Below are positions 53,820 through 62,679 of a stretch of 64,000 nt of DNA, piece after piece. The notes beneath the pieces were generated by a model. It did not search any database, was not told the DNA's origin, and was given only the letters and a program-made list of their open reading frames with translations. How positions within the stretch are numbered: the stretch's first letter is position 1; every line of letters begins with the position of its first letter. This DNA is from Paracoccus aerius. GTDB taxonomy: Bacteria; Pseudomonadota; Alphaproteobacteria; Rhodobacterales; Rhodobacteraceae. Made by a program: the position numbers and the translations under genes. Location of the stretch: positions 66,780 through 130,779 of the forward strand of contig NZ_BNCL01000006.1 in NCBI RefSeq assembly GCF_014656455.1, in the 5' to 3' direction.

Positions 53820-54692
53820 TCAGCCCAGCAGGCTTGTCTTGATATTCCCGGCTTCGCGGATGTGGCGGTAAAGAAAGGTCGCGGCGGCCTGCATGTCGCG
53901 TTCCTCGATCAGGTCCAGGATCTGCAGGTGTTCGCGGCATTGCTGGGGCATCCGCGTCCGGTCATGGGTGATGCTGTATTCCATCAGCCGCCGGACACGG
54001 TTCACGCGCCGGACCGCATCCAGGAAGAAGTCGTTGTTGGCGCAGGTCATCAGCATCTCGTGAAACTCGATATTGGTGCCGAAGACCTTTTCGCGGCTTT
54101 CGCTGCCATAGCTTTGCAGCAGGGCCTGCTGGTGGCGGCGGGCGGCGGCGAAGGCTGCGTCATCGATGCGGAAGCTGGGCAGAAGAAGGGCCTGCATCTC
54201 GGTTGCGGCGCGGAACTGATAGGCATCGGCATAGGCCTTGGGCGAGGTCAGGATCTCGCGAAACTCCCAGCCATTGCCGGGCAGCCGCTCGATCCAGCCC
54301 TCGTCGGCGATCTGGCGCAGGACCCGCAGCAGCCGCCCGCGCGTGACGCCGTAAAGGCGGATCAACTCGTTCTCGCTGAGGCGGTCGGGCAGGTTGCCCG
54401 CCAGCTTGTCGGCGGCAATGCGGTCGTAAAGCCCGTCGTCGCCCGCTGCTTCCGCATCGATTGCGGGAATATCAGCCGCGTGGCAGGCCAAGAAATAACC
54501 GCGATTGGGCGAGGCCTGGACGATGCCCATCTGCTGCAGCTTCTTCAGCGCGCCGACGATGGGCTGGCGCGACACCTTGAAGCTGTCGGCCAGGACCTGC
54601 GCAGGCAGGTGCTGGCCCGCCTTCATGTCGTGCTGCCGCGCGTGATCGACGATCCGCGCCATGATCTGAGGCGAAAGGCTCGCTCGGGCCAT
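53820..54692 (-). CDS. GntR/FadR-type regulator with two winged helices
   Basis: The 290-residue regulator has two winged-helix domains instead of one: the first about residues 1-70 (LADSFKVSRQPIVGALKKL), the second about 88-145 (LSENELIRLYGVTRGRLLRV). An FCD ligand domain follows (about 150-285; FRAATEMQALLL, NNDFFLDAVRRVNRVRRLM). It lies between the aconitase and tctCBA on the same strand, and so probably responds to a tricarboxylate. Double-headed members of this family are uncommon; DNA target unknown. Confidence 0.87.
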   Translation of the reverse strand: MARASLSPQIMARIVDHARQHDMKAGQHLPAQVLADSFKVSRQPIVGALKKLQQMGIVQASPNRGYFLACHAADIPAIDAEAAGDDGLYDRIAADKLAGNLPDRLSENELIRLYGVTRGRLLRVLRQIADEGWIERLPGNGWEFREILTSPKAYADAYQFRAATEMQALLLPSFRIDDAAFAAARRHQQALLQSYGSESREKVFGTNIEFHEMLMTCANNDFFLDAVRRVNRVRRLMEYSITHDRTRMPQQCREHLQILDLIEERDMQAAATFLYRHIREAGNIKTSLLG

Positions 54693-54714
54693 GCATCCTC
54701 CTGTCGGGATCAGA

Positions 54715-54741
54715 GGCGCGGCCCCGCAGGGGGACCGCGCC
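54715..54741 (-). terminator. Hairpin after tctA on the minus strand
   Basis: GGCGCGG (54715-54721) and CCGCGCC (54735-54741) pair, with an inner C4/G4 helix and one bulge. It lies between the tctA stop and the GntR start, separating the transporter genes from the regulator. Confidence 0.55.
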
Positions 54742-54758
54742 GCAAAGGGTGCAGGGGA

Positions 54759-56258
54759 TCAGTCCTCGTCCTGGCGGAAGCGGGCCAGGCCCTTGAAGGC
54801 GAAGGGCGCCACCAGTGCAATAGCCGCAATGGCGATCATGATGGCCGATCCGGGGTGCTGCAGCAGGATCATCGGGTCGCCCAGGCTCATCTGCAGTGAC
54901 CGGCGCAGCGCGCTGTCGGCCATCGGCCCCAGGATCAGCCCCACCACCACCGGCGCAATGGGATAGTCATAGCGCCGCATCAGGAAGCCCAGCACACCAA
55001 AGGCCACCAGCATCATCAGTTCCACCACCGAAGGATTGGCGGCGATGGTGCCCATGCAGGCGAAGACCAGGATGCCCGCGTAAAGCCAGGGCAACGGGAT
55101 CTTCAGCAGCCGCACCCAAAGGCCCACCAGCGGCAGGTTCAGGATCAGCAGCATCACGTTGGCGATGAACAGCGAGGCGACCAGACCCCAGACCAGATCC
55201 GGGTGCTGCACGAACAGCAGCGGGCCGGGCTGGAGGTTGTATTGCTGGAAGCCCGCCAGCATCACCGCCGCCGTGGCCGAGGTGGGCAGCCCCAGCGTCA
55301 GAAGCGGCACAAGCGTTCCCGCGGCCGAGGCATTGTTGGCGGATTCGGGACCGGCCACGCCCTCGATGGCGCCCTGGCCGAATTCCTCGGGCTTGGCGGC
55401 CAGCTTGCGTTCGGTCGTATAGGACAGGAAGGTCGGGATCTCGGCCCCGCCGGCGGGCAGGGCGCCGATGGGAAAGCCGATGGCAGTGCCGCGCAGCCAG
55501 GGCTTCCAGGACCGCTTCCAGTCCTCGCGCGACATCCAGACAGACCCCTTGATCGCGATGGGCTTTTCGTCGCTGAACAGGTGGCGGGACGCGACATGCA
55601 GCGCCTCGCCCAGGGCAAACAGGCCGACGGCCAGCGTCGTCACCTCGATCCCGTCCAGCAGGTTCGGCACGCCGAAGGCCAGGCGCGTCTGGCCGGTCAG
55701 CTGGTCAATGCCCACAAGGCCCAGCCACAGGCCCAGCCCCAGGCTGGTCAGTCCCCGCAGCGGCGAGGATCCGAAGGTGGCCGAGACGGTGACGAAGGCG
55801 ATCAGCATCAGCCCGAAATAATCCCAGGGCCCGAACTGGATCGCCACCTTGACCAGCATCGGCGCGAAGAAGGCCAGCCCCGCCGTGGCGATCAGCGTGG
55901 CCACGAAGGATCCGATGGCCGCCGTGGCAAGGGCCGGGCCGCCGCGACCGCGCCGGGCCATCTGGTTGCCTTCAAGCGCGGTGACGACCGAGGCGCTTTC
56001 GCCCGGCGTGTTCAGCAGGATTGCTGTGGTCGATCCGCCGTACATCCCGCCGTAATAGATGCCCGCGAACATGATCAGCGATCCGCCCGGATCAAGCTTG
56101 AAGGTGATGGGCAAAAGCAGCGCCACGGTCAGCGCGGGGCCGATGCCGGGCAGAACGCCCACCGCCGTGCCCAGCAGCACGCCAATGGCGGCAAAGGCCA
56201 GGTTCATCGGGTCAAGCGCGGTGCCGAAGCCCTGCATCAGAAAGGCAAGCGATTCCAT
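54759..56258 (-). CDS. tctA: Tripartite tricarboxylate transporter, large membrane subunit (TctA)
   Basis: The 499-residue protein has about twelve helices. Family marks are [19 protein letters not shown] at the start, [34 protein letters not shown]-like [18 protein letters not shown], and [22 protein letters not shown] [15 protein letters not shown]. It forms the Na+/H+-driven channel with TctB. Ends the tctCBA unit. Confidence 0.93.
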   Translation of the reverse strand: MESLAFLMQGFGTALDPMNLAFAAIGVLLGTAVGVLPGIGPALTVALLLPITFKLDPGGSLIMFAGIYYGGMYGGSTTAILLNTPGESASVVTALEGNQMARRGRGGPALATAAIGSFVATLIATAGLAFFAPMLVKVAIQFGPWDYFGLMLIAFVTVSATFGSSPLRGLTSLGLGLWLGLVGIDQLTGQTRLAFGVPNLLDGIEVTTLAVGLFALGEALHVASRHLFSDEKPIAIKGSVWMSREDWKRSWKPWLRGTAIGFPIGALPAGGAEIPTFLSYTTERKLAAKPEEFGQGAIEGVAGPESANNASAAGTLVPLLTLGLPTSATAAVMLAGFQQYNLQPGPLLFVQHPDLVWGLVASLFIANVMLLILNLPLVGLWVRLLKIPLPWLYAGILVFACMGTIAANPSVVELMMLVAFGVLGFLMRRYDYPIAPVVVGLILGPMADSALRRSLQMSLGDPMILLQHPGSAIMIAIAAIALVAPFAFKGLARFRQDED

Positions 56259-56271
56259 GGTGACGCCTTTT

Positions 56272-56742
56272 CTAGAACAGCCGCTCGAGCGGGCCCATCG
56301 GCAGGGACAGCGTCAGAAGCTTGTTGAACAGCAGGAAGATGCCCAGGGACAGCACGAAGCCCAGGGCCAGGTCGGCCAGCCAGGCGCGGCGGCCGAAGGC
56401 ACGGGCGGTGAAGACGAACAGCAGCGTCGAGCCGGCGATAAAGCCCGCTCCGAACCACAGGGCGGCGATCAGGCTGGCAAGGCCCAGGGCCACCCAGCCC
56501 ACGGCCTTCCAGTCGGTGGGGCCGGGGTCGTCCTGCCAGCGGAACGCGGCCACAAGATGGCCCGCCCCCATCACCGCGAGGAACAGCGCGACGAAATAGG
56601 ACGCGGCGTCCGCGCCCATCCCGTAGGTGGCGCGGATCTGCATCGCACTGGCGTCGCGCCAGGTGATGAAGGCAAGGGCGAACAGGGCGATGCCGATGAC
56701 AAGCGTGGGCTTGTGCAGCCCCTTGGCGGTGGGTGTGGACAA
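56272..56742 (-). CDS. tctB: Tripartite tricarboxylate transporter, small membrane subunit (TctB)
   Basis: The 156-residue protein has four helices and the family segment [26 protein letters not shown]. The start is a TTG at 56742 (LSTPTAKG) with GGGGGAAAC about 6 bases before; a GTG at 56799 would run into the tctC stop region and lies in the hairpin, so it is not used. It works with TctA. Confidence 0.82.
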   Translation of the reverse strand: MSTPTAKGLHKPTLVIGIALFALAFITWRDASAMQIRATYGMGADAASYFVALFLAVMGAGHLVAAFRWQDDPGPTDWKAVGWVALGLASLIAALWFGAGFIAGSTLLFVFTARAFGRRAWLADLALGFVLSLGIFLLFNKLLTLSLPMGPLERLF

Positions 56743-56760
56743 GACGTTTCCCCCGGTTTG

Positions 56761-56791
56761 AAAGAAAGACGGGGACCGCCCGGCCCCCGTC
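56761..56791 (-). terminator. Hairpin with T-rich tail between tctC and tctB
   Basis: On the minus strand, GACGGGG and CCCCGTC (plus coordinates 56785-56791 and 56768-56774) pair and are followed by TTTCTTT (56761-56767). It looks like a partial terminator, leaving the binding-protein message more abundant than the membrane subunits. Confidence 0.65.
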
Positions 56792-56800
56792 CCGGTCACG

Positions 56801-57772
56801 TCACTCGGCCAGGCCGATCGAGGTCAGGATCGACTTCACCCGTTCGGATTCCGAGGCGATGAAGGCCGTGAATTCGTCCGACGGCGCGTAGTAGTCGGAC
56901 CAGCCCCGCGCGGCCAGCAGTTCCTTCCATTCGGGCGATTGCACCGTCTGGGCAATCGCCTGCTCAAGGGCGGCCTTGTCGGCTTCGGCCAGGTCGGGAC
57001 CGGCAAAGATGCCGCGCCAGTTGACCAGTTCGATGTCGATGCCCTGGGCCTTCAGGGGCTGGGCCTCGATCCCCTCGATCGGTTCGGGATACGAGATCGC
57101 GAGCGCCCGCAGGTCGCCCGATTCGATCTGCCCCTGCCATTCGCCATAGCCGGAAATCCCCGCCGTCACCTGCCCGCCCAGCATCGCCGCCAGGGCCTCG
57201 CCGCCGCCGGAATAGGCGACGTAGTTCACCTTGGCCGGATCCTGGCCGGCAGCCTGGGTGACCAGGGCCGACAGCATGTGGTCCGCGCCCCCGGCCGAGC
57301 CGCCGGCCCAGATCGTGCGTTCCACGTCGCTCTTGATGCCTTCCATCAGGTCGGCCATCGTCTGATAGGGCGACGAGGCGGGGACCACGATCACCAGCGG
57401 GTCGCCGGTCAGCCGCGCGATGGGGGTGACGGCGGTCAGGTCGTAGGGCGCCTTGTTGGTGATGATCGCGCCGACCATCGTGATGCCGCCCACCAGCATC
57501 TGGTTCGGGCTGCTAGCCGCGCCTTGGACGAACTGCGCCAGGCCGACGGTGCCGCCCGCGCCGGGGACGTTGATCACCTGCACGCTGCGTGCGTTGCCGG
57601 TGGACATCATCACCTCTTGCAGCGCGCGCGCCGCCGAATCCCAGCCCCCGCCGGCGCCCGCGGGCGCGATGATCGACAGTTCCAGATCCTGGGCCATCGT
57701 CGCAGGGGCCGCCAGGGTTGCGCCAGCGGCGACCAGCCAGGCTGCCGCCAGCCGGGAACGAAAGAACGTCAT
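56801..57772 (-). CDS. tctC: Tripartite tricarboxylate transporter binding protein (TctC)
   Basis: The 323-residue periplasmic binding protein has a signal peptide ending near TMAQ. Family motifs are LSIIAPAGAGGGWDSAARALQ, VPGAGGTVGLAQFVQ, GGSAGGADHMLSAL and YSGGGEALAAMLGGQVTAGISG. It captures a tricarboxylate or related acid for TctAB. The start at 57772 is set by GAGGGAGGATACC. Upstream lies the promoter region shared with the divergent 57995 gene. Confidence 0.93.
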   Translation of the reverse strand: MTFFRSRLAAAWLVAAGATLAAPATMAQDLELSIIAPAGAGGGWDSAARALQEVMMSTGNARSVQVINVPGAGGTVGLAQFVQGAASSPNQMLVGGITMVGAIITNKAPYDLTAVTPIARLTGDPLVIVVPASSPYQTMADLMEGIKSDVERTIWAGGSAGGADHMLSALVTQAAGQDPAKVNYVAYSGGGEALAAMLGGQVTAGISGYGEWQGQIESGDLRALAISYPEPIEGIEAQPLKAQGIDIELVNWRGIFAGPDLAEADKAALEQAIAQTVQSPEWKELLAARGWSDYYAPSDEFTAFIASESERVKSILTSIGLAE

Positions 57773-57994
57773 GGTATCCTCCCTCATGTCGCATGTTCGC
57801 GATCCAAGGCATGGTGCACTTCGTCAAGATAAAATGCAATTTCTTTTTCGGGAGGGACGGCGGGTCCATCTAGCGCCGTGATGCCCAGCATATCAGGCGG
57901 AAACCGCGTGACCAGCACGATGATGATCAGGCGCTTCCGGATCGGCGGGAAATGTCGCATCATGGAAGAAGACCCGGCCACGAAAGGAATCCCG

Positions 57995-59098
57995 ATGTCC
58001 CGCTCTACCCGCCGTTCCATCCTCAAGGCCGGCCTTGCCGCAGGGCTTCTGCCGATGATGCCGCTTGCGCTGCGCCCGGCCTTCGCGGGCCAGACCTATG
58101 CGCCGCAGGTGGGCGAATGGACTGCCTACGACCTGCAGACGACGATCACGCTTGCAAAGAACGGCCCTTCGCAGGTCTGGCTGCCGGTGCCCTCGGTCCA
58201 GACCGAATGGCAGCGGTCGGTCGGCGACAGCTTCACGGGCAACGCGGCCCAGGCCGAGATCGTCACCGACCCCGCCAGCGGCGCAAAGATGCTGCACGCC
58301 CGTTTCGACGCGGGCACGGACAGCCCAACCCTGACCCTGACCAGCCGGGTCGAGACGCGCGGCCGCGTGACGGACTGGTCCAAGACCGCCCGAGTTTCCG
58401 AGGATCCGGCCGTCCTGCAGGCCGCGCTGACCGGCAGCAGCCACAAGCCCTTGGACGGGATCGTCGCCGAGAAGGCCGCGCAGATCACCAAGGGCGCCGT
58501 CACCGATCGCGAAAAGGTCGCGGCGGTCTATGCCTGGATCGTCGCCAACTGCCACCGCGACATGGACGTGGCGGGCTGCGGATCGGGCGACATCCAGGCC
58601 ACGCTGACGACTGCGGGCCTTGGCGGGAAATGCGCCGATCTGAACGGCCTGTTCGTGGGCCTTGTCCGGGCGTCGGGCGTTCCGGCGCGCGATGTCTATG
58701 GCGTGCGGGTCGCGCCTTCGGCCTTTGGCTACAAGCAGCTTGGCGCGAACAGCCCCACCGTTACCGGCGCGCAGCATTGCCGGGCCGAGGTCTGGCTGTC
58801 GGGCCTTGGCTGGGTCGCGATGGATCCGGCGGACGTGCTGAAGGTCATGCGCGCGGAAACCGAGACCTGGATCAAGAATCCCGCCGATCCGCTGGTCGCG
58901 CCGGTCAACGCCGCGCTGCAAGGCAATTGGGAAGGCAACTGGGTCGCCTTCAACACTGCCAGCGACCTGGCGCTGCCCGGCCGCGACGGAGAAACCCTGC
59001 CCTTCCTGATGTATCCGCAAGGTTTGACCCCGCAGGGCAAGCTTGACGAACTGGATGCCAAGTCCTTCGCCTATGAGATGACCGCAACGGCCGTCTGA
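57995..59098 (+). CDS. Exported transglutaminase-like protein
   Basis: The 367-residue protein has a twin-arginine signal (STRRSILKAGLAAGLLP) and an N-terminal beta domain. The transglutaminase core has nucleophile Cys213 in GLGGKCADLNGLF, His in AQHCRAEVWL and Asp in AMDPADV. VYAWIVANCHRDMDVAGC precedes the core. It is probably a periplasmic protease or amidase-like enzyme. GAAAGGAATCCC selects 57995; an in-frame ATG at 57962 is possible. Divergent from tctC, and followed by a strong hairpin. Confidence 0.87.
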   Translation: MSRSTRRSILKAGLAAGLLPMMPLALRPAFAGQTYAPQVGEWTAYDLQTTITLAKNGPSQVWLPVPSVQTEWQRSVGDSFTGNAAQAEIVTDPASGAKMLHARFDAGTDSPTLTLTSRVETRGRVTDWSKTARVSEDPAVLQAALTGSSHKPLDGIVAEKAAQITKGAVTDREKVAAVYAWIVANCHRDMDVAGCGSGDIQATLTTAGLGGKCADLNGLFVGLVRASGVPARDVYGVRVAPSAFGYKQLGANSPTVTGAQHCRAEVWLSGLGWVAMDPADVLKVMRAETETWIKNPADPLVAPVNAALQGNWEGNWVAFNTASDLALPGRDGETLPFLMYPQGLTPQGKLDELDAKSFAYEMTATAV

Positions 59099-59104
59099 CC
59101 AGAC

Positions 59105-59130
59105 GGGGCGGGGGCAATGTCCCCCGCCCC
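59105..59130. terminator. Strong hairpin downstream of the transglutaminase gene
   Basis: GGGGCGGGGG (59105-59114) and CCCCCGCCCC (59121-59130) form a 10-base stem with a 6-base loop just after the stop at 59098. No T-run follows. A second short stem (CCGTCTG/CAGACGG) overlaps the stop codon. Confidence 0.65.
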
Positions 59131-59221
59131 TGCCTGAAGCCTGCCTTGGCGTGATGACGGTGCGCGGGTTCAAGCGCAGCAGCGACCAAGCGCAGCGTTG
59201 CCGCCCCTTTGCCGCATCCTG

Positions 59222-59632
59222 TCAGAACAGGCTCCTCTGGCTGCAATATTGCAGGAAGGCGAGGATCCGGTCCGGCTGCACCATGTGAAGCGAGATGCCT
59301 GCTTTGGCAGCCCAGTCGAACAGAGACGTGGCCGACCCGTCGGAATAGGCCATCGACCAGCGGGGAAAGCTGCGTTCATCGATGGCGAACTCGCTCAGCT
59401 TGCGGACATCGCGGTGCCGGCGGTCGGCCGCGATCGAGGCGAAGACGGTGCGCACTGCCGCCGCGGGACCTTCCAGCCACTGGTAGAAGACATCGTTTTC
59501 CCGGTGAAGAAAGCCTGTCACCAGAAGGGATCCGTTGCGGCCCTGGGCAGCGGTCAGAATGCGGGTGTCTTCTCCGCTTCCGGCTTTGGTCAAGGCTTCG
59601 CTGCGGTATAGGATCGCAATCAGGTCCGTCAT
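59222..59632 (-). CDS. Stand-alone BLUF-domain photoreceptor
   Basis: The 136-residue protein is a BLUF (blue light using FAD) domain with no effector domain. The key residues are Tyr9 (LIAILYRSE), Asn33, Gln51 in FYQWLEGP and the Trp92/Met94 pair in FPRWSMAYS, equivalent to AppA Tyr21, Asn45, Gln63 and Trp104/Met106. It should bind FAD and sense blue light, acting through a partner. The start at 59632 is chosen over a GTG-type start at 59665 that is out of pattern. No obvious partner gene lies beside it. Confidence 0.92.
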   Translation of the reverse strand: MTDLIAILYRSEALTKAGSGEDTRILTAAQGRNGSLLVTGFLHRENDVFYQWLEGPAAAVRTVFASIAADRRHRDVRKLSEFAIDERSFPRWSMAYSDGSATSLFDWAAKAGISLHMVQPDRILAFLQYCSQRSLF

Positions 59633-59740
59633 GCCCGCAGATTGTCCCCTTGTGGCGCTGCGCATAACGCGGCGGCTTCCGGATCGGTTCCAGGGCCGGA
59701 TCCCGCCGGCCGGTCCGCCTTCGCCCTTGCAGCCGGGCAG

Positions 59741-61447
59741 TTACCCCAGCTTTGCGCCGACCACGCGGGCGCAAAGCGCCAGCGACACTGCGCCCGCATC
59801 CGGATGACCAAGGCTGCGCTCGGCCAGGGGCCGCGCACGGCCCAGCCGTGGCGTCAGTTGCGCGGTGGCATCGGCGGCATCGGTGGCGCGGGCGGCAGCG
59901 GCGGCCCAGGCCACGCCGAGGCTTTCGCCCGCTGCGACCTGTTCGTTCAGCACCTGGACAAAGGGCATCAGCGCATCCACCAGCGTCTTGTCGCCGACCT
60001 TTGCGCCGCCCAGCCTGATGATCGCCTCAAGGGCCGCCTGCGCCCCCCGCGCAACGGCCAAGGCCGATGGCGTGTCCGCATCGCCAAGCACCTGTCCCCA
60101 GGCACGCAGCGCCTCGCCCCACAGCGCGCCCGAGGTTCCGCCCGCGCGATCGGCCCAGGCGTCGCCCGCAAGCGACAGGACGGTTCCCGCGCCCGCCCCG
60201 GCGATCACCGCCTTTTCGGCGGCATCGGCGGCAGCGGCGGAACCCCGCGCCATGCCCTGTCCGTGATCGCCGTCGCCCGCCTGGGCATCCAGGCGGCCCA
60301 GTTCCTCCTCGGCATCCGCAAGGGCATTTGCGACATGGCCGATCAGCGCGGCCACGCGGTGCCCCGCCTGCTGCGATTGCGGACTGCCGGGAACGACCTC
60401 GGCCACGCTTGCGGTGTGGTTGTCGCGTGCCTCGGCCGCCTGCGGTGCGGCCACGGTCCCCTTGCGAAATGCGGGGGCGTCGGCGGGGGCGCGCCAGAAG
60501 GCCTCAAGCTCGTCGTCGAGCCAGGTTATCGTCAGAGAGCAGCCGGCCATGTCGAGGCTGGTGACGAATTCACCGACCTCGGGCTGGACCACGGTCAGGC
60601 CTGCCTCGGTCAGAAGACCGGACAGGTGATGCCAGAGGACGAACAGTTCCTCGTATTTCGTGCGCCCGAGGCCGTTCAGGATCACCGCCACGCGGCCGTC
60701 ATGGCTGGCAGGACGCTCGGCCAGCAGCGGATCCAGCAGGATGCGCGCCAGATCGGCCGCGGGCACCATCGCCTGGGTGCTGATGCCGGGTTCGCCATGG
60801 ATGCCCAGGCCGATGCCGACCTGGCCCGCATCCACCGCGAACAGCGGCTTGCCCTGCCCCGGCAGCGTGCAGCCGTCAAAGGCGATCCCGAACGAGACGG
60901 TGGCGCCGTTGGCCTTTTCTGCGACGGCCATCACCGCGTCGATGTCCAGTCCCGCCTCGGCTGCCGCGCCGGCGATCTTGAAGACGGGCAGGTCGCCCGC
61001 CACGCCGCGCCGCCTGGCCCGTTCACCGGCAGGCGCGCTTGCCACGTCATCCGTAACCACCAGAAGGCGGGCGTCGATCCCCTCGGCCCGCAGCCGTTCG
61101 GCAGCAGTCCCGAAGTTCATCACGTCCCCCGCATAGTTGCCAAAGCCCATGATGACCCCGCCGCCGCGGTTCGCAGCCTTGGCAACGCCGTGGATCCAGG
61201 CGGCCGAAGGCGAGGCGAAGACATCGCCCGCCACGGCCGCGTCGGCAAATCCCGTTCCGACATAGCCCAGGAAGGCGGGATAATGGCCCGATCCGCCGCC
61301 GACCAGCAGCGCCACCTTGCCCGGCGCGCCAGGTGCTGCGCGCACGGCGCCATGCGGGACCATTGCCACGCGGTCGGCATTGGCCGCGCAGAAGCCCTTC
61401 AGCGCGGTTTCGGCAAAGAGCTGGGGCTGGTCGAAAACCTTGGTCAT
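59741..61447 (-). CDS. Dihydroxyacetone kinase, fused DhaK-DhaL
   Basis: The 568-residue ATP-type kinase has an N-terminal DhaK domain (about 1-330; LVGGGSGHYPAFLGYVG, NYAGDVMNFGTAAE, substrate-binding His in GIGLGIHGEPG) and a DhaL domain (about 360-568; DAQAGDGDHGQGMARG metal site, GTSGALWGEAL). It phosphorylates dihydroxyacetone or a related ketose such as erythrulose. AGGAAAGGAC gives the start at 61447. Divergent from the GlxA-type regulator at 61647. Confidence 0.93.
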   Translation of the reverse strand: MTKVFDQPQLFAETALKGFCAANADRVAMVPHGAVRAAPGAPGKVALLVGGGSGHYPAFLGYVGTGFADAAVAGDVFASPSAAWIHGVAKAANRGGGVIMGFGNYAGDVMNFGTAAERLRAEGIDARLLVVTDDVASAPAGERARRRGVAGDLPVFKIAGAAAEAGLDIDAVMAVAEKANGATVSFGIAFDGCTLPGQGKPLFAVDAGQVGIGLGIHGEPGISTQAMVPAADLARILLDPLLAERPASHDGRVAVILNGLGRTKYEELFVLWHHLSGLLTEAGLTVVQPEVGEFVTSLDMAGCSLTITWLDDELEAFWRAPADAPAFRKGTVAAPQAAEARDNHTASVAEVVPGSPQSQQAGHRVAALIGHVANALADAEEELGRLDAQAGDGDHGQGMARGSAAAADAAEKAVIAGAGAGTVLSLAGDAWADRAGGTSGALWGEALRAWGQVLGDADTPSALAVARGAQAALEAIIRLGGAKVGDKTLVDALMPFVQVLNEQVAAGESLGVAWAAAAARATDAADATAQLTPRLGRARPLAERSLGHPDAGAVSLALCARVVGAKLG

Positions 61448-61646
61448 CTGCAGAATGTCCTTTCCTGGGGATGGGCCGATCCGGCAACCAGCATGGCACA
61501 GCCCGCAGTCAAGTCACAGGCCGTCGCGGGGCCGGCTGACTGCCGCAAGTTTCATATGGTTCTGTCGCGAAAATCCACCGCCGGGGCGGAATAGTCTGTC
61601 ACCCTTCCGTCACGGAATGCCTGCAGCTTCGCCAATGAGAGGGTCC

Positions 61647-62672
61647 ATGACGCATCCCCCGACCACCCGGCGCTTCATCTTCCTTCTTCTTGACCGCTTC
61701 ACCATGCTGCCCTTTGCCGCGGCCCTGGATTCGCTGCGGCTGGCCAACAAGATGGGCGGGACGACCGTTTATGAATGGCTGTTGGTCGGCGCCGCAGGGG
61801 ACTTCGCCACCTGCTCGAACGGGTCGCAGATCCGTCTGGACAGCGGGCTGGACGGCGATATTGCAGCCATGCGTGACGACGTGGTGATCGTCTGCGGAGG
61901 CGATGCCATTGCCACGCAGGCCTCGCGCGCCGTGCTGGCCTGGTTGCGGCGGCAGGCGCGGACGGGGGCCAGGCTGGGGGCTGTCTGCACCGGCGCGCAT
62001 GTCCTGGCAAAGGCCGGCCTGCTGGAGGGGCGCCGGGCCACGATCCACTGGGAGAACCACGATTCCTTCGCGGAATCCTTTCCCGGCGTCGATCTGCACC
62101 GGCAGGTCTTCGTGGACGACGGCACGCGGCTGACGGCGGGCGGCGGCACATCATCGATCGACATGATGCTGCACCTGATCGGACAGGCGCATGGTGCGGA
62201 CCTTGCGGCGCAGATCGCGGACCAGATGCTGCACACCGCGATCCGCACCGGGCGCGATCGCCAGCGGCTGTCCATCGCCACCCGCATCGGCATCCGCCAC
62301 CCCCGCCTTGCCGCCGTGGTCGAACGGATCGAGGCGAACCTGGAAAACCCCGTCAGTCCCCCGCAACTGGCCGCAGATGCCGGCATGTCCACGCGCCAGC
62401 TTGAACGGCTGTTCATGCGATACCTGAACCGCAGCCCCAAGCGGTATTACCTGGAAGCGCGGCTTGCGCGTGCGCGGCAACTGCTGCTGAACACGGACCT
62501 GCCCCTGATCGAGATCGCGGTGGCCTGCGGCTTTGCCAGTTCGTCGCATTTCTCGAAATGCTACCGGGAGCGCTACGCCACCTCGCCTTATCGCGAGCGG
62601 GGCGTTCAGCGCGCGGCATCCGTTCTGACCATCCCTGAGCGCAAGGATACGGTGCTGGCCCTGGCAAGCTGA
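61647..62672 (+). CDS. GlxA family AraC-type regulator (first of two)
   Basis: The 341-residue regulator has an N-terminal DJ-1/PfpI-like domain (RFIFLLLDRFTMLPFAAALDSLRLAN, GAVCTGAHVLAKAGLLEG with the nucleophile-elbow Cys) and a C-terminal AraC domain (LAADAGMSTRQLERLFMRYL, IEIAVACGFASSSHFSKCYRERYATSP). GAGAGGGTCC lies before the ATG. Related to CdhR/GbdR/ArgR-like regulators of choline, carnitine or arginine catabolism. It lies beside a second member and sarcosine oxidase, so methylamine compounds are likely. The specific effector is unknown. Confidence 0.88.
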   Translation: MTHPPTTRRFIFLLLDRFTMLPFAAALDSLRLANKMGGTTVYEWLLVGAAGDFATCSNGSQIRLDSGLDGDIAAMRDDVVIVCGGDAIATQASRAVLAWLRRQARTGARLGAVCTGAHVLAKAGLLEGRRATIHWENHDSFAESFPGVDLHRQVFVDDGTRLTAGGGTSSIDMMLHLIGQAHGADLAAQIADQMLHTAIRTGRDRQRLSIATRIGIRHPRLAAVVERIEANLENPVSPPQLAADAGMSTRQLERLFMRYLNRSPKRYYLEARLARARQLLLNTDLPLIEIAVACGFASSSHFSKCYRERYATSPYRERGVQRAASVLTIPERKDTVLALAS

Positions 62673-62679
62673 GGGCGCG

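Noticed and set aside
59642..61594. Long plus-strand open frame (650 codons) opposite the dihydroxyacetone kinase
   Set aside because: Antisense shadow; amino-acid pattern is Arg/Gly/His-rich without domain motifs.
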